Positions 9,030 through 17,517 are shown, numbered from the stretch's first letter. The stretch: 64,000 bases of DNA from Eubacteriaceae bacterium (GCA_902362805.1 CABIXY010000002.1:496001-560000), one strand, 5' to 3'. Numbers and translations are program-made. The notes: generated by a model not told the origin, from the letters alone.

Positions 9030-9356
9030 TCATGATTCCATAATCGCTTCAATGAAGCTATCTATGATATCTTCTAAATGGCAGATCTTTTCCGGCGGCA
9101 GCTGGGATATTTTTTTCTCTAACAGAGTCACTGATGCTTCGGTTATTTTTCCCATCAACAGGTAATCGGTACTGATGTCCAAAGCCGTGGAGATGCGGAC
9201 GATATTTTCAGGCCGCAGTGCTTTTTTGCCCAGCTCTGCGGTAGAAATGGTCTGCGGCATGACACCAGCTTTTTCAGCTAATTCTTCCTGTGTCATTCTG
9301 AGCTGCTTTCTTCGTTTCAGGATACGTGATCCCATTTGGGCCAATAAATTGTCCAT
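9030..9356 (-). CDS. XRE-family helix-turn-helix regulator
   Basis: The 108-aa product has an N-terminal Cro/C1-type HTH (about residues 10-66: LRMTQEELAEKAGVMPQTIS, then ENIVRISTALDISTDYLL). The C-terminal ~40 residues are helical (EKKISQLPPEKICHLEDIIDSF), as in small phage-repressor-like regulators. A strong AGGAGG site precedes the ATG. The gene is divergent from the PAS-GGDEF gene. The shared promoter region carries four evenly spaced CTATRG boxes that may be its operator. Confidence 0.88.
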   Translation of the reverse strand: MDNLLAQMGSRILKRRKQLRMTQEELAEKAGVMPQTISTAELGKKALRPENIVRISTALDISTDYLLMGKITEASVTLLEKKISQLPPEKICHLEDIIDSFIEAIMES

Positions 9357-9373
9357 AAATTTTTTCCTCCATG

Positions 9374-9442
9374 CTATAGGAGTATTTTATCCGCTATGGC
9401 ACGAATTATTAAGCGTCTATGGTTGCTAAAATTCGTCTATAG
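9374..9442. promoter_or_regulatory. Array of four CTATRG boxes between divergent promoters
   Basis: CTATAG/CTATGG occurs at 9374, 9394, 9417 and 9437, with start-to-start spacings of 20, 23 and 20 bp (about two helical turns). The boxes cover the promoters of the XRE gene (TTAATA-N17-TAAAAT, minus strand) and the PAS-GGDEF gene. A role as an autoregulatory operator is inferred. Confidence 0.45.
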
Positions 9443-9451
9443 TAGTATAAT
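9423..9451 (+). promoter_or_regulatory. Promoter of the PAS-GGDEF gene
   Basis: TTGCTA, a 17-bp spacer and TATAAT lie 47 bp upstream of the start codon at 9499. The last CTATAG box falls inside the spacer. Confidence 0.6.
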
Positions 9452-9498
9452 AAAATTCGACAAACTGTGATATCAGCACTAGCCAATGAGGATATAAA

Positions 9499-10437
9499 AT
9501 GAAATATATACAAAATCGTAAACTGAATAAAGGAAGACAAAAAAGTAGCGGACAACGGTGTCGTTCAGCAGACTACAGCCTTCTTGCCTATTTTTCGGAT
9601 ACTTTTCTGTTTCAATATGATTGCAGGACTAACATGTTGACATTTACGCCAAACCTTGCAGATCGTTTTCAGGGTGGAGGAAAAAGAGGCTTTCGCGTTT
9701 TAGACCCGCGAGAACAGATGGATCTCATTCATCCTGATGATGCAGAACTGCTGCGAAGTATATTAAATGAAGCAGCAGAAAAGCCTGAATGCCAAAGTCA
9801 GAGCATCAACCTCCGCTTTGTGGACAATCGTGGAGTATATTGCTGGATGCGCTGCCAGGTACGGGTTTTGACAGATGTACGCGGAACTCCGGAGTTGATT
9901 GTTGGCAAACTCTCTGATATTCAGGAACAGAGACTGAAAGAGCAGCGGCTGATTGAAAAAGCCTCTGTTGATTCCATGACCGGTATTTTGAACCGAAAAG
10001 CAGCCGACCATCAGATTGCAAAGAGTCTTTCCACTAGTGAAAAGGGATTTTTATTTATGATTGATATAGACAATTTTAAATTGTTGAACGATACGTTAGG
10101 GCATGCAGCAGGTGATGAAGCCCTCATTCATTTTGTATCTGAAATCAAAGACAGTTTTCGCCAGGAAGACTTGATTGGACGAGTAGGCGGAGATGAATTT
10201 ATCGTATTTATGTCGAACACCGATCAAGAAGAGGCAGCCTGCATCAAAGCGGAACATCTGCTGCTGCGATTGGCGGAATGGGAAAAATATGCTCTGTCTG
10301 CCAGTATTGGGATTGCCAGCTATCCTCGGGACGGAAGATCTTACCATGAGTTATACAAAGCAGCAGATACAGCTATGTACCAGGTGAAAGAACGAGGTAA
10401 AAACGGTTACTATCTATTAAATAATAAGGGGCTATAG
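9499..10437 (+). CDS. PAS-GGDEF diguanylate cyclase
   Basis: The 312-aa soluble protein has a PAS fold of the PAS_3/PAC kind (about 35-150; YCWMRCQVRVLTD then VGKLSDIQEQR) and a GGDEF domain (about 155-310). The active-site motif RVGGDEF is intact, and an RxxD inhibitory site (RQED) sits five residues before it, so it should make cyclic di-GMP with product inhibition. No membrane segment is seen, so the PAS domain should sense a cytoplasmic ligand or redox state. Confidence 0.9.
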   Translation: MKYIQNRKLNKGRQKSSGQRCRSADYSLLAYFSDTFLFQYDCRTNMLTFTPNLADRFQGGGKRGFRVLDPREQMDLIHPDDAELLRSILNEAAEKPECQSQSINLRFVDNRGVYCWMRCQVRVLTDVRGTPELIVGKLSDIQEQRLKEQRLIEKASVDSMTGILNRKAADHQIAKSLSTSEKGFLFMIDIDNFKLLNDTLGHAAGDEALIHFVSEIKDSFRQEDLIGRVGGDEFIVFMSNTDQEEAACIKAEHLLLRLAEWEKYALSASIGIASYPRDGRSYHELYKAADTAMYQVKERGKNGYYLLNNKGL

Positions 10438-10467
10438 GAGAATTTTACTTTACTATAGCCATTTTTT
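10430..10467 (+). terminator. Terminator overlapping the GGDEF stop codon
   Basis: The 8-bp stem GGCTATAG (10430-10437, containing the TAG stop) pairs with CTATAGCC (10453-10460) and is followed by ATTTTTT. Confidence 0.7.
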
Positions 10468-10536
10468 ATGCGATAATTTAATAAATTGAATATTCTAATA
10501 ATTCCACATTGTACGTGAGAAGGGAGGATATTGACC

Positions 10537-11253
10537 ATGACGCCAAAAATGACAAGCGTTGCTTTCGAGGGTGTTAACAGGCTGTACACCTATTTTGACG
10601 ATAGACATGACTTAGTACCTGGAGACGTAGTATATGTCGAGGGTAAAATGTGGAGAAATCCAGGTCAGGTACAAGAAGTGACAGAAACAGATTTTCTCAA
10701 TGAGAATCAATACAATCGGGTTTTAGAGAAGGTTACAGTCGAAGTACATGGCACTTACTACAGTTACGGTCCTTATATGTTCTGCTTTGACGAAGACGCA
10801 ATTTCCTTTCAACAGTTTCAATCCTGGGTATTGCCGCCTCAAAGAAATGAGAACAACAGGGCTGCAGGCGGATTTACGCTGACCCTGGATGAGTTGGGAT
10901 ATTGCGATTTTGCATCAGAAAGTGCCTTAGAACTAGGAATGGGCTGTTTTGAGAAAGAACAAGTGGAGTTTCTATCACTGATTGATGGCAGGGGACAAGC
11001 CTTAGTAAAAGATGGAGCCTGGCATACTGTTAACTTTGCATATGACGGCAAGAATGTTCTAAACATTGTTTGCAAAAATGAGCCGGAAATATTTTGTGAA
11101 CACTGTATTGGCACCTGCTTGACACTTCGAACACTTTTGCAGATATTTCAAAATGAGTTTTCCGATCACTACGACGGCAAAGAATTTACGGCAGTAAATA
11201 GGAGCTTATTTTACAAAGTTGCGGCCTATAGCTTGAAAAAAATCACATTATGA
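10537..11253 (+). CDS. Hypothetical protein (238 aa)
   Basis: I do not recognise this protein. It is soluble and rich in aromatic and acidic residues, with no signal peptide or membrane segment. Scattered cysteines include CEHCIGTC near residue 190. The N-terminal part (YFDDRHDLVPGDVVYVEGKMW) resembles a small beta-barrel, but no family can be assigned. AGGGAGG at 10520-10526 favours the ATG at 10537 over an in-frame TTG at 10531. It is followed by a 520-bp non-coding region with DnaA boxes. Confidence 0.7.
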   Translation: MTPKMTSVAFEGVNRLYTYFDDRHDLVPGDVVYVEGKMWRNPGQVQEVTETDFLNENQYNRVLEKVTVEVHGTYYSYGPYMFCFDEDAISFQQFQSWVLPPQRNENNRAAGGFTLTLDELGYCDFASESALELGMGCFEKEQVEFLSLIDGRGQALVKDGAWHTVNFAYDGKNVLNIVCKNEPEIFCEHCIGTCLTLRTLLQIFQNEFSDHYDGKEFTAVNRSLFYKVAAYSLKKITL

Positions 11254-11774
11254 ACTTCTCTGGAAATACTTGAATAAAATTGTGGATAACTTCTATCTTG
11301 ACAAGCGTGAAAAAACGTGTAACCGTTGGTATTTCTTGATTGTACTGATTTTAATTATCCACATGTCATTGTGAAGAAAATTGTATACAATTTGGAAATA
11401 ATTGTGCATAAGATGTGGAAAACGCTAAATTTAGGGAAAGTTATCATGTGGAAAAAGGTGCGACAAACTTAGACAAAGAAACAAAAAATCGGTCAAATTA
11501 AAAAAAGAAATTTCAGAATTTGAACGGCAGATTGCATTACTGCGTGGTTACTCAGTAAGAAAAAAGTAAGAATTTAAATATTCTGAACTTTTTGGTACAA
11601 TAGACGTACTGATCTTGTGATATCGTCGCAAGGAGGGATTGTCATGGTATGATGGACTAAAAGTATACATTGTATTTTTGCCCAAACGTGTAAATTTTTG
11701 GTGAATTATGCTATACTGGAAAAATAGTTTTTATTGGCGGCAGAGAGCCGCTGTGATTGGAGGTTTATTAAAGA
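11254..11774. other. Non-coding AT-rich gap upstream of the hydrogenase genes
   Basis: This 521-bp stretch has no convincing gene. Its first 200 bp hold the DnaA-box cluster. A short lysine-rich open frame (about 11470-11568) has no start codon or ribosome site. An AAGGAGGG followed by ATG-GTA-stop occurs near 11630-11652. GGAGGT at 11759-11764 serves the gene at 11775. Confidence 0.5.
11281..11455. promoter_or_regulatory. Cluster of five DnaA boxes
   Basis: Two perfect DnaA boxes TTATCCACA occur at 11281-11289 (minus) and 11355-11363 (plus). Three more match TTWTNCACA: TTATGCACA at 11403-11411 (minus), and TTTTCCACA at 11414-11422 and 11447-11455 (both minus). The surroundings are AT-rich and non-coding. 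No dnaA or dnaN gene is nearby, so a DnaA-titrating or regulatory cluster is more likely than the origin itself. Confidence 0.65.
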
Positions 11775-13628
11775 ATGGAAAGACTGTACATGAAGTCGAA
11801 AGACAGTGCACAGATGGCAGTAGAGGGTCTGTACAGAGATCTGGAAAGAAGAATTATTTCCAGCCCTGCGGGTCAGTGTCCTGTGGACATGGCTTCGGCG
11901 TTTCTCAGAATGTGCCATGCACAAAGTTGTGGTAAATGTGTTCCATGCAGAGTAGGTTTAGGACAGCTTCAGATTATGATTGAAGATATTTTGTCCATGG
12001 ACACCAATACTGATCTAAAAATATTAAAGAAATTAGAAAAAACGGCAAAGGCAATTCAGGTTTCATCTGACTGTGCCATCGGCGTAGAAGCTGCAACCAT
12101 GGTCCTGAAAGGGCTCGCAGGATTCCGTGAAGATTATGAATCGCACATTCTCAACCATTGCTGTGCTGACAATGTCATTAATCAGAGGCAGTCAGTACCT
12201 TGCGTAGGCGCCTGTCCAGCTGGCGTAGACGTGCCGGGATACATTTCGCTAGTCCATGCTGGCAGATATGATGATGCAATCAGGCTGATCAGAAAGGACA
12301 ATCCGTTCCCGACAGTCTGCGCACTGATTTGTGAACATCCGTGTGAGGAAAAATGCAGAAGAAATATCATCGATGCGCCGCTGAACATCAGAGGCGTCAA
12401 AAGGTATGCAGTTGATAATTGTTCACAAAAGGTTTTAGTTCCAGAGAAAATGGACGACACAGGTAAGAGAATTGCAGTCATCGGAGGCGGCCCTTCCGGA
12501 CTTTCTGCCGCCTATTTCCTGTCCATTATGGGACATCATGTGACAGTATATGAAAAGAGAACGCAGTTAGGCGGTATGCTTCGATATGGTATTCCAAGCT
12601 ACAGGTTGCCGAGAGAAAGACTGCAGTGGGATATCGATGCCATTGCGGCGACGGGCGTCGAATTTAAAACTGACTATGATGTGCAGTCGGAAGAATCAAT
12701 TCAGAAGATCAAAGAGAACTACGATGCAATCTACATATCCATCGGTTCCCATAACCATAAAGATATCGGCATTCCAGGTGAATATGCGAAGGGTGTCGTT
12801 CCGGCAGTAGAGATGCTTCGTGGTATCGGCGATGACGCAATGCCTAACTTCAACGGAAGATCTGTTGCGGTCATCGGCGGGGGAAATGTAGCAATGGACG
12901 TAGCCAGAACAGCAAAACGTCTGGGTGCATCAGAAGTCTGTATCGTATATAGAAGAAGACGCGATGATATGACAGCGCTGCCAGATGAAATAAACGGTGC
13001 AATTGCAGAAGGATGCCAGCTGTTCCAGCTGAAGGCGCCTTCAGAAATTATAGTGGATAAAAACGGCAAGGTGAAAGGTCTCTATGTGCAGCCTCAGATT
13101 GCAGGAGAAGCTGATAAGTCAGGCAGACCGAGGCCAGTGGACGCAGACCAGCCGAGAGAAAAAATCCTCTGTGATATCGTCATTTCGGCAATCGGCCAGG
13201 CGACTGATCTTGAATTCTTTGAAAACTATGGAATTCCAGTATTCAGAGGGAATATCAAGACCGAAAAAAGCAATGTGGTCGACAAGGTACAAGGCATCTA
13301 TGCAGGAGGAGACTGCGTAACGGGTCCTTCTACTGTCATCAATGCCGTTGCTGCCGGTAAGGTAGCGGCAGCAAATATAGATGCTTACCTGGGATATAAT
13401 CATCAGATTGAAGTGGATGTAGAGATTCCGGCACCTCTGACCGAAGATAAGAAAGCGAGAGGCAGAATTGAACTGAAGGAACGTTATGCTTCAGAACGAG
13501 GCGGAGACTTTGGAGAAGTTGAACTTCCGATGACGAGAGAGGAGTCATTGACAGAGTGCGCAAGATGTCTCAGATGTGACACCTGCGGCTATGGATCATT
13601 TAGAGGAGGCAGAGAGCAGAAATGGTAA
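11775..13628 (+). CDS. GltD/NfnB-like NAD(P)H oxidoreductase subunit with NuoF-type N-terminal [4Fe-4S] domain
   Basis: Domains of this 617-aa protein: an N-terminal [4Fe-4S] segment like the C-terminus of NuoF (CGKCVPCRVGLGQLQ, about 55-70); a GltD-type iron-sulfur domain (about 135-215: CVGACPAGVDVPGY and CEHPCEEKCRR); FAD-binding IGGGPSGLSAAYFL (about 235); NADP-type IGGGNVAMDVARTAKRLGA (about 372) followed by YRRRRDDM; and the second FAD motif YAGGDCVTGPS. The C-terminal tail has CARCLRCDTCG. It overlaps the hydrogenase gene by 7 bp. The pair matches the glutamate-synthase-linked (group A2-like) [FeFe] hydrogenase arrangement and probably couples NADPH to H2. Confidence 0.9.
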   Translation: MERLYMKSKDSAQMAVEGLYRDLERRIISSPAGQCPVDMASAFLRMCHAQSCGKCVPCRVGLGQLQIMIEDILSMDTNTDLKILKKLEKTAKAIQVSSDCAIGVEAATMVLKGLAGFREDYESHILNHCCADNVINQRQSVPCVGACPAGVDVPGYISLVHAGRYDDAIRLIRKDNPFPTVCALICEHPCEEKCRRNIIDAPLNIRGVKRYAVDNCSQKVLVPEKMDDTGKRIAVIGGGPSGLSAAYFLSIMGHHVTVYEKRTQLGGMLRYGIPSYRLPRERLQWDIDAIAATGVEFKTDYDVQSEESIQKIKENYDAIYISIGSHNHKDIGIPGEYAKGVVPAVEMLRGIGDDAMPNFNGRSVAVIGGGNVAMDVARTAKRLGASEVCIVYRRRRDDMTALPDEINGAIAEGCQLFQLKAPSEIIVDKNGKVKGLYVQPQIAGEADKSGRPRPVDADQPREKILCDIVISAIGQATDLEFFENYGIPVFRGNIKTEKSNVVDKVQGIYAGGDCVTGPSTVINAVAAGKVAAANIDAYLGYNHQIEVDVEIPAPLTEDKKARGRIELKERYASERGGDFGEVELPMTREESLTECARCLRCDTCGYGSFRGGREQKW

Positions 13629-15358
13629 ATTTAAAAATAGACGGACAGAAGCTATCTGTTCCTGCCGGAACAACGATTCTGGAGGCGGCAGAAAAAGTAG
13701 GAATTAAAATTCCGCATCTCTGCTATTTAAAGGATATCAACGAAATAGCGGCGTGCAGAGTATGTCTCGTAGAAAAAGTTGGTATGGACAAATTGGTTAC
13801 GGCTTGCAACACAGAAGTCGAGGAGGGGGTGGAAATTCTCACCAACAGCCCGAGAGTAAGAGAAGTGAGAAGAATCAACGTAGAACTGATTCTTTCTGAT
13901 CACGACTGCAAATGTGTACAGTGTGTTAAGAGCGGCAACTGCACCTTGCAGAGAATTTCCAACGACCTGGGTATCATTGAACAGCCGTACAAGAATATTC
14001 ACGAAGTAAATCGCTGGGATTTTGATCTGCCGATTATCCGAGAGGCATCCAAATGCGTAAAATGTTTGCGCTGCGTTCAAATTTGTGACAAAATTCAGAG
14101 CCTCAATGTATGGGATATTACAGGTTCTGGTTACAGGGCATCTGTAGGCGTTGGCAACAACAGAAAAATTACGAATGCTGACTGTGCTCTTTGCGGACAG
14201 TGCATTACACATTGCCCTGTAGGTGCGCTTCGGGAGAGAGACGATATCGGTATCCTGCGCGACGCCCTGGCTGATCCGGACAAGATCACTATGGTACAGA
14301 TTGCGCCGGCTATCAGGACTGCCTGGGCAGAGGGCATTGGCATGTCAAAGACGGAAGCGACTACAGGCAAGCTGGTCAGCGCTCTCAGGAGAATCGGCTT
14401 TGACTATATCTTCGATACGACTTACACTGCGGACTTAACCATTATGGAAGAGGGCAGTGAATTCATCGAGCGGTTTACCCATAAAGAAGATTACAGCTGG
14501 CCGATGTTTACCTCCTGCTGCCCAGGCTGGGTCAGATTTGCAAAGACACAGTATCCGGATTACGTGAAGAATTTATCGACGGCAAAATCACCGCAGCAGA
14601 TGTTCGGTGCCATGGCAAAGACCTTTATCGCACAAAAACTGGGCATTGATCCCGACAAGATTTTTTCTGTTTCTATCATGCCTTGCTTGTCAAAAAAGTA
14701 TGAACACAACGTGGATCAAGTGGACGATGCGGGACACGGAAAAGACGTAGATCTGGTACTCACGACGAGAGAGTTGGACCGCTTGATCAGAGCGGATAAC
14801 ATTCAGCCGGATGATTTGAAAGAAGAAACCTTTGATCCGATTTTTGGCGAGGGATCTGGTGCAGGCGTTATCTTCGGAGCCACAGGCGGAGTGATGGAAG
14901 CTGCTCTGCGCAGTGCATATTTCTTGATTACCGGAGAAAATCCGGAGCCCGACAGCTTTAAAAGCGTGCGCGGCATGAAGGGCTGGAAAGAAGCGACCTT
15001 TGAAATCAAGGGACTTCAGGTCCGAGTTGCTGTCGCAAGTGGTCTCGGCAATACCAGAAGGCTCATGGAAGCCATCAGAAAAGGCGAGGTTCATTACGAT
15101 TTTGTTGAAATCATGGCATGTCCTGGCGGATGTGTGGGCGGAGGCGGCCAGCCTGTTCACGACGGCTGCGAATATGCTGCGCCAAGAGGCGAAATCCTCT
15201 ACGGCTTGGACAAATTCTCCGGCCTCCGCTTCTCTCACGAGAACTCAGCGGTACAGCTGACCTATGAGGAGTATCTGGAAAAACCAAACTCACATAGAGC
15301 ACATGAGCTCTTACATACGGATTTGGAGAACTGGGATTTGGATATGAAGTTTGAATAG
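13622..15358 (+). CDS. hydA: [FeFe] hydrogenase, catalytic subunit
   Basis: This 578-aa subunit has an N-terminal [2Fe-2S] domain, a His-Cys [4Fe-4S] motif (HDCKCVQCVKSGNC), a 2x[4Fe-4S] ferredoxin domain (CVKCLRCVQIC and CALCGQCITHCP), the H-cluster large domain and the small-subunit domain. All three H-cluster signatures are intact: L1 TSCCPGW (about 298), L2 MPCLSKKYE (about 353) and L3 ACPGGCVGGGG (about 499). It should catalyse reversible proton reduction in the cytoplasm. Its start overlaps the end of the GltD-like gene, so the two are co-translated. No HydEFG maturation genes are present in the window. Confidence 0.96.
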   Translation: MVNLKIDGQKLSVPAGTTILEAAEKVGIKIPHLCYLKDINEIAACRVCLVEKVGMDKLVTACNTEVEEGVEILTNSPRVREVRRINVELILSDHDCKCVQCVKSGNCTLQRISNDLGIIEQPYKNIHEVNRWDFDLPIIREASKCVKCLRCVQICDKIQSLNVWDITGSGYRASVGVGNNRKITNADCALCGQCITHCPVGALRERDDIGILRDALADPDKITMVQIAPAIRTAWAEGIGMSKTEATTGKLVSALRRIGFDYIFDTTYTADLTIMEEGSEFIERFTHKEDYSWPMFTSCCPGWVRFAKTQYPDYVKNLSTAKSPQQMFGAMAKTFIAQKLGIDPDKIFSVSIMPCLSKKYEHNVDQVDDAGHGKDVDLVLTTRELDRLIRADNIQPDDLKEETFDPIFGEGSGAGVIFGATGGVMEAALRSAYFLITGENPEPDSFKSVRGMKGWKEATFEIKGLQVRVAVASGLGNTRRLMEAIRKGEVHYDFVEIMACPGGCVGGGGQPVHDGCEYAAPRGEILYGLDKFSGLRFSHENSAVQLTYEEYLEKPNSHRAHELLHTDLENWDLDMKFE

Positions 15359-15374
15359 AACAACAATCATGCGG

Positions 15375-15407
15375 AAAAGAAGATATCACAGCGATATCTT
15401 CTTTTTT
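15375..15407 (+). terminator. Terminator after the hydrogenase gene
   Basis: The 13-bp stem AAAAGAAGATATC/GATATCTTCTTTT with a 5-nt loop ends in a T-run, 16 bp after the stop codon. Confidence 0.8.
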
Positions 15408-15538
15408 GTCAGCAGCTATAAAGAGAGTTGGATGAAAAGAAATCGATTCAATAATTGGTAAATCGGAATCAAGCCAATTTCCCTTGATTTTTCGACGAGA
15501 ATCTGATACATTCATAAAAAAGACAGGAGGAGAGGATT

Positions 15539-16363
15539 ATGCCGGAATTGCCAGAGGTAGAAACCGTAAAGCGTCTGATTGAGCCGCAAATTGTGGGGCG
15601 GCATATTTTACAGGGAATCGCACTGCATCCACAAGTGATTGCGCATCCGGGAGCTGATGTATTTTGCAATGCGCTGAGAGGGCAGAGGGTGCAAGGGACC
15701 GATAGAAAAGGAAAATTCCTGCTCATAAATCTGGAAAGTGGAGATGATATTGTCGTGCATTTGCGGATGACAGGCAGCCTCTATGCAGCACCGACAGATT
15801 TTCCTCTGGAAAAACACACCCATGTGATTTTAAAGCTGGAAGGTGATAGGGAATTACGCTTTGTGGACATGCGCCGCTTTGGTCGCTTGTGGCTATTGCG
15901 CCGGGATGAAGAGGACTCTTTTTCCGGAATCACGAAGCTGGGACCAGAGCCATTTGCCGCAGAATTCAACGGAGGCTATCTACAGGATGCCTTGACCAAT
16001 AAGAAGCGGGCGATCAAAGATTGCCTGCTCGACCAGCATATTGTCACAGGCATCGGCAATATCTACGGCGATGAGATATTGTTCGCAGCAAAAATCCATC
16101 CCCAGAGACCCGCTTCGAGCCTGTCAGCTGAAGAGTGCCAGCGATTGTCTGAATTAATACCGCAGGTGTTGCTGCGGGCTATTGAGCAAAATAGCATATC
16201 GCCAGAAGAATATTTGAAAGAGAAAGGCCGGGGGTATCGAAGCACACCTTATTTTAAAGTCTATGGCAAAAGAGGACAGCCTTGTCCTACCTGCGGTGAA
16301 CCTCTTTGTCGTGTAATTGTGGCTGGCCGCAGCAGTATATATTGCCCCAGCTGTCAGAAATAG
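15539..16363 (+). CDS. mutM: Formamidopyrimidine-DNA glycosylase
   Basis: The 274-aa product begins MPELPEVETV, which supplies the catalytic Pro2 and Glu3. It has the beta-hairpin lysine (DRKGKF, about 58), an H2TH region (TGIGNIYGDEILF) and a C-terminal zinc finger (CPTCGE, then YCPSCQ). It excises oxidised purines such as 8-oxoguanine and nicks the strand. Length and all landmarks are normal. It stands alone between a terminator and a TetR gene. Confidence 0.96.
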   Translation: MPELPEVETVKRLIEPQIVGRHILQGIALHPQVIAHPGADVFCNALRGQRVQGTDRKGKFLLINLESGDDIVVHLRMTGSLYAAPTDFPLEKHTHVILKLEGDRELRFVDMRRFGRLWLLRRDEEDSFSGITKLGPEPFAAEFNGGYLQDALTNKKRAIKDCLLDQHIVTGIGNIYGDEILFAAKIHPQRPASSLSAEECQRLSELIPQVLLRAIEQNSISPEEYLKEKGRGYRSTPYFKVYGKRGQPCPTCGEPLCRVIVAGRSSIYCPSCQK

Positions 16364-16402
16364 TTTAAACTTCGAGGAGTGGCGAAACTGTGGCAGCCTT
16401 GA

Positions 16403-16431
16403 TTGACAAAAATCTTTTGAAATGCTATAAT
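16403..16431 (+). promoter_or_regulatory. Consensus sigma-A promoter of the TetR gene
   Basis: A perfect TTGACA, a 17-bp spacer and a perfect TATAAT. The predicted transcription start (about 16437-16438) coincides with the first in-frame ATG of the TetR frame and lies inside a palindromic operator. Confidence 0.85.
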
Positions 16432-16445
16432 GAACAATGTTCATT
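16429..16445. promoter_or_regulatory. TetR operator O1
   Basis: AATGAAC-AAT-GTTCATT is a 17-bp inverted repeat overlapping the -10 end and the start point. The same TGAAC-N3-GTTCA core recurs at 17058-17070 before the neighbouring operon. Confidence 0.65.
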
Positions 16446-17015
16446 TTGGAGGTGATTTCCGTTAACAATGTAGTGACTTCTAAGGAGGCCATTTTGCAGG
16501 CCTGTAGAAAAATGGTGTCAGAGGAAGGTCTCCAGGCAATCAACATGCGTGGGGTAGCGAGACGGTGTGACGTGGCTCTCGGTTCATTATATAACTATTT
16601 CCCGTCTAAAGAAGATCTGGTCACGTCGACCATTGAAAGCGTGTGGCGGGATATTTTTCACACAGGGAGCAAATGCAAGACGGACATGCCTTTTCCTGAC
16701 TATGTGAATTGGATCTTTGAAAATGTTAAAAAGGGGGCTGAGCAATATCCTAACTTTTTTACAGCCCATTCGATCAGTTTTGCCAGCAATGCTGTAAGCC
16801 GCGCAAGAAAAACGATGGAACAGTATTTTTCTCATATGAGGGAGGGACTGCTTCAAGTCTTGAAGGCCGATCAGCATGTTCGACAAGATGCATTTTCTGA
16901 CACTTTCACACAGCCAGCCTTTGTTGACTTTGTACTGAGGAGTTTATTATCAGCTCTCGCAGAGGAGGAGAACTGCTCTGTGTTGAGCGAGATGATTCGC
17001 CGAAGCATATACTAA
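16437..17015 (+). CDS. TetR/AcrR-family transcriptional regulator
   Basis: The 192-aa frame has an N-terminal TetR helix-turn-helix (about 15-62: KEAILQACRKMVSEEGLQAINMRGVARRCDVALGSLYNYF in the usual positions) and a helical ligand-binding C-terminus. The start is uncertain. The ATG at 16437 sits at the predicted +1, which would give a leaderless mRNA. A good GGAGGTG (16448-16454) lies inside the frame, but no standard in-frame start follows at the right distance; the next is GTG at 16473. Matching palindromes before this gene and before the 17095 operon suggest it represses both. Confidence 0.88.
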   Translation: MFILEVISVNNVVTSKEAILQACRKMVSEEGLQAINMRGVARRCDVALGSLYNYFPSKEDLVTSTIESVWRDIFHTGSKCKTDMPFPDYVNWIFENVKKGAEQYPNFFTAHSISFASNAVSRARKTMEQYFSHMREGLLQVLKADQHVRQDAFSDTFTQPAFVDFVLRSLLSALAEEENCSVLSEMIRRSIY

Positions 17016-17022
17016 AATAAAT

Positions 17023-17044
17023 GCCCGCCGCCAGGCGGGCTTTC
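17023..17044 (+). terminator. Weak hairpin after the TetR gene
   Basis: The 7-bp GC stem GCCCGCC/GGCGGGC with a 4-nt loop is followed by only three T. It may attenuate read-through into the next operon. Confidence 0.5.
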
Positions 17045-17057
17045 AAAGAACTCAATA

Positions 17058-17070
17058 TGAACTTTGTTCA
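17058..17070. promoter_or_regulatory. TetR operator O2
   Basis: TGAAC-TTT-GTTCA shares its arms and spacing with O1 (16431-16443). It lies 25 bp before the start of the DUF2871 gene. Confidence 0.6.
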
Positions 17071-17094
17071 CATTGATGGAAAGGAAGTAATAAG

Positions 17095-17508
17095 ATGAAG
17101 AAATATTTGAATCTATCGCTGATTTATGCCATTGCAGCCATGGCGGGAGGCGTTTTTTACAGAGAATTTACCAAGTGGAATGGATACACTGGAGTTACAG
17201 CTTTGGGAAAGGTCCATACACATTTATTTCTGCTGGGTATGGTGCTCTTTTTAATTGTAGCGTTGTTTGCGGCTCATACCGACCTGAAAGAAGAGAAGCT
17301 GTTTCGCATCTTTCTCAAAGTGTACAATATCGGTGTGCCGTTGACTGCGGTGATGCTGGCGGTTCGGGGCATCACGCAGGTCCTTGAAACGACACTATCT
17401 ACAGGGGCCAGTGCCGCTATATCAGGGATTGCGGGAATCGGCCATATTCTCACAGGAGTGGGTTTGATTTTGTTTATCCTGTCTCTCAAGAAAATAGCGA
17501 AGAATTAG
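17095..17508 (+). CDS. DUF2871 family membrane protein
   Basis: The 137-aa protein has about four hydrophobic helices (residues 5-22, 40-62, 75-95, 110-132) and conserved family features such as GVFYREFTKWNG and the KVHTHLFLLGM motif, whose histidines might bind metal or haem. The function of DUF2871 proteins is not established. It is preceded by the TetR operator and followed after 9 bp by another membrane protein. Confidence 0.8.
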   Translation: MKKYLNLSLIYAIAAMAGGVFYREFTKWNGYTGVTALGKVHTHLFLLGMVLFLIVALFAAHTDLKEEKLFRIFLKVYNIGVPLTAVMLAVRGITQVLETTLSTGASAAISGIAGIGHILTGVGLILFILSLKKIAKN

Positions 17509-17517
17509 GAGGCAGTC

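Noticed and set aside
11281..11455. Chromosomal replication origin
   Set aside because: DnaA boxes are present, but no dnaA, dnaN, rpmH or rnpA gene lies nearby, so the window gives no support for oriC itself.
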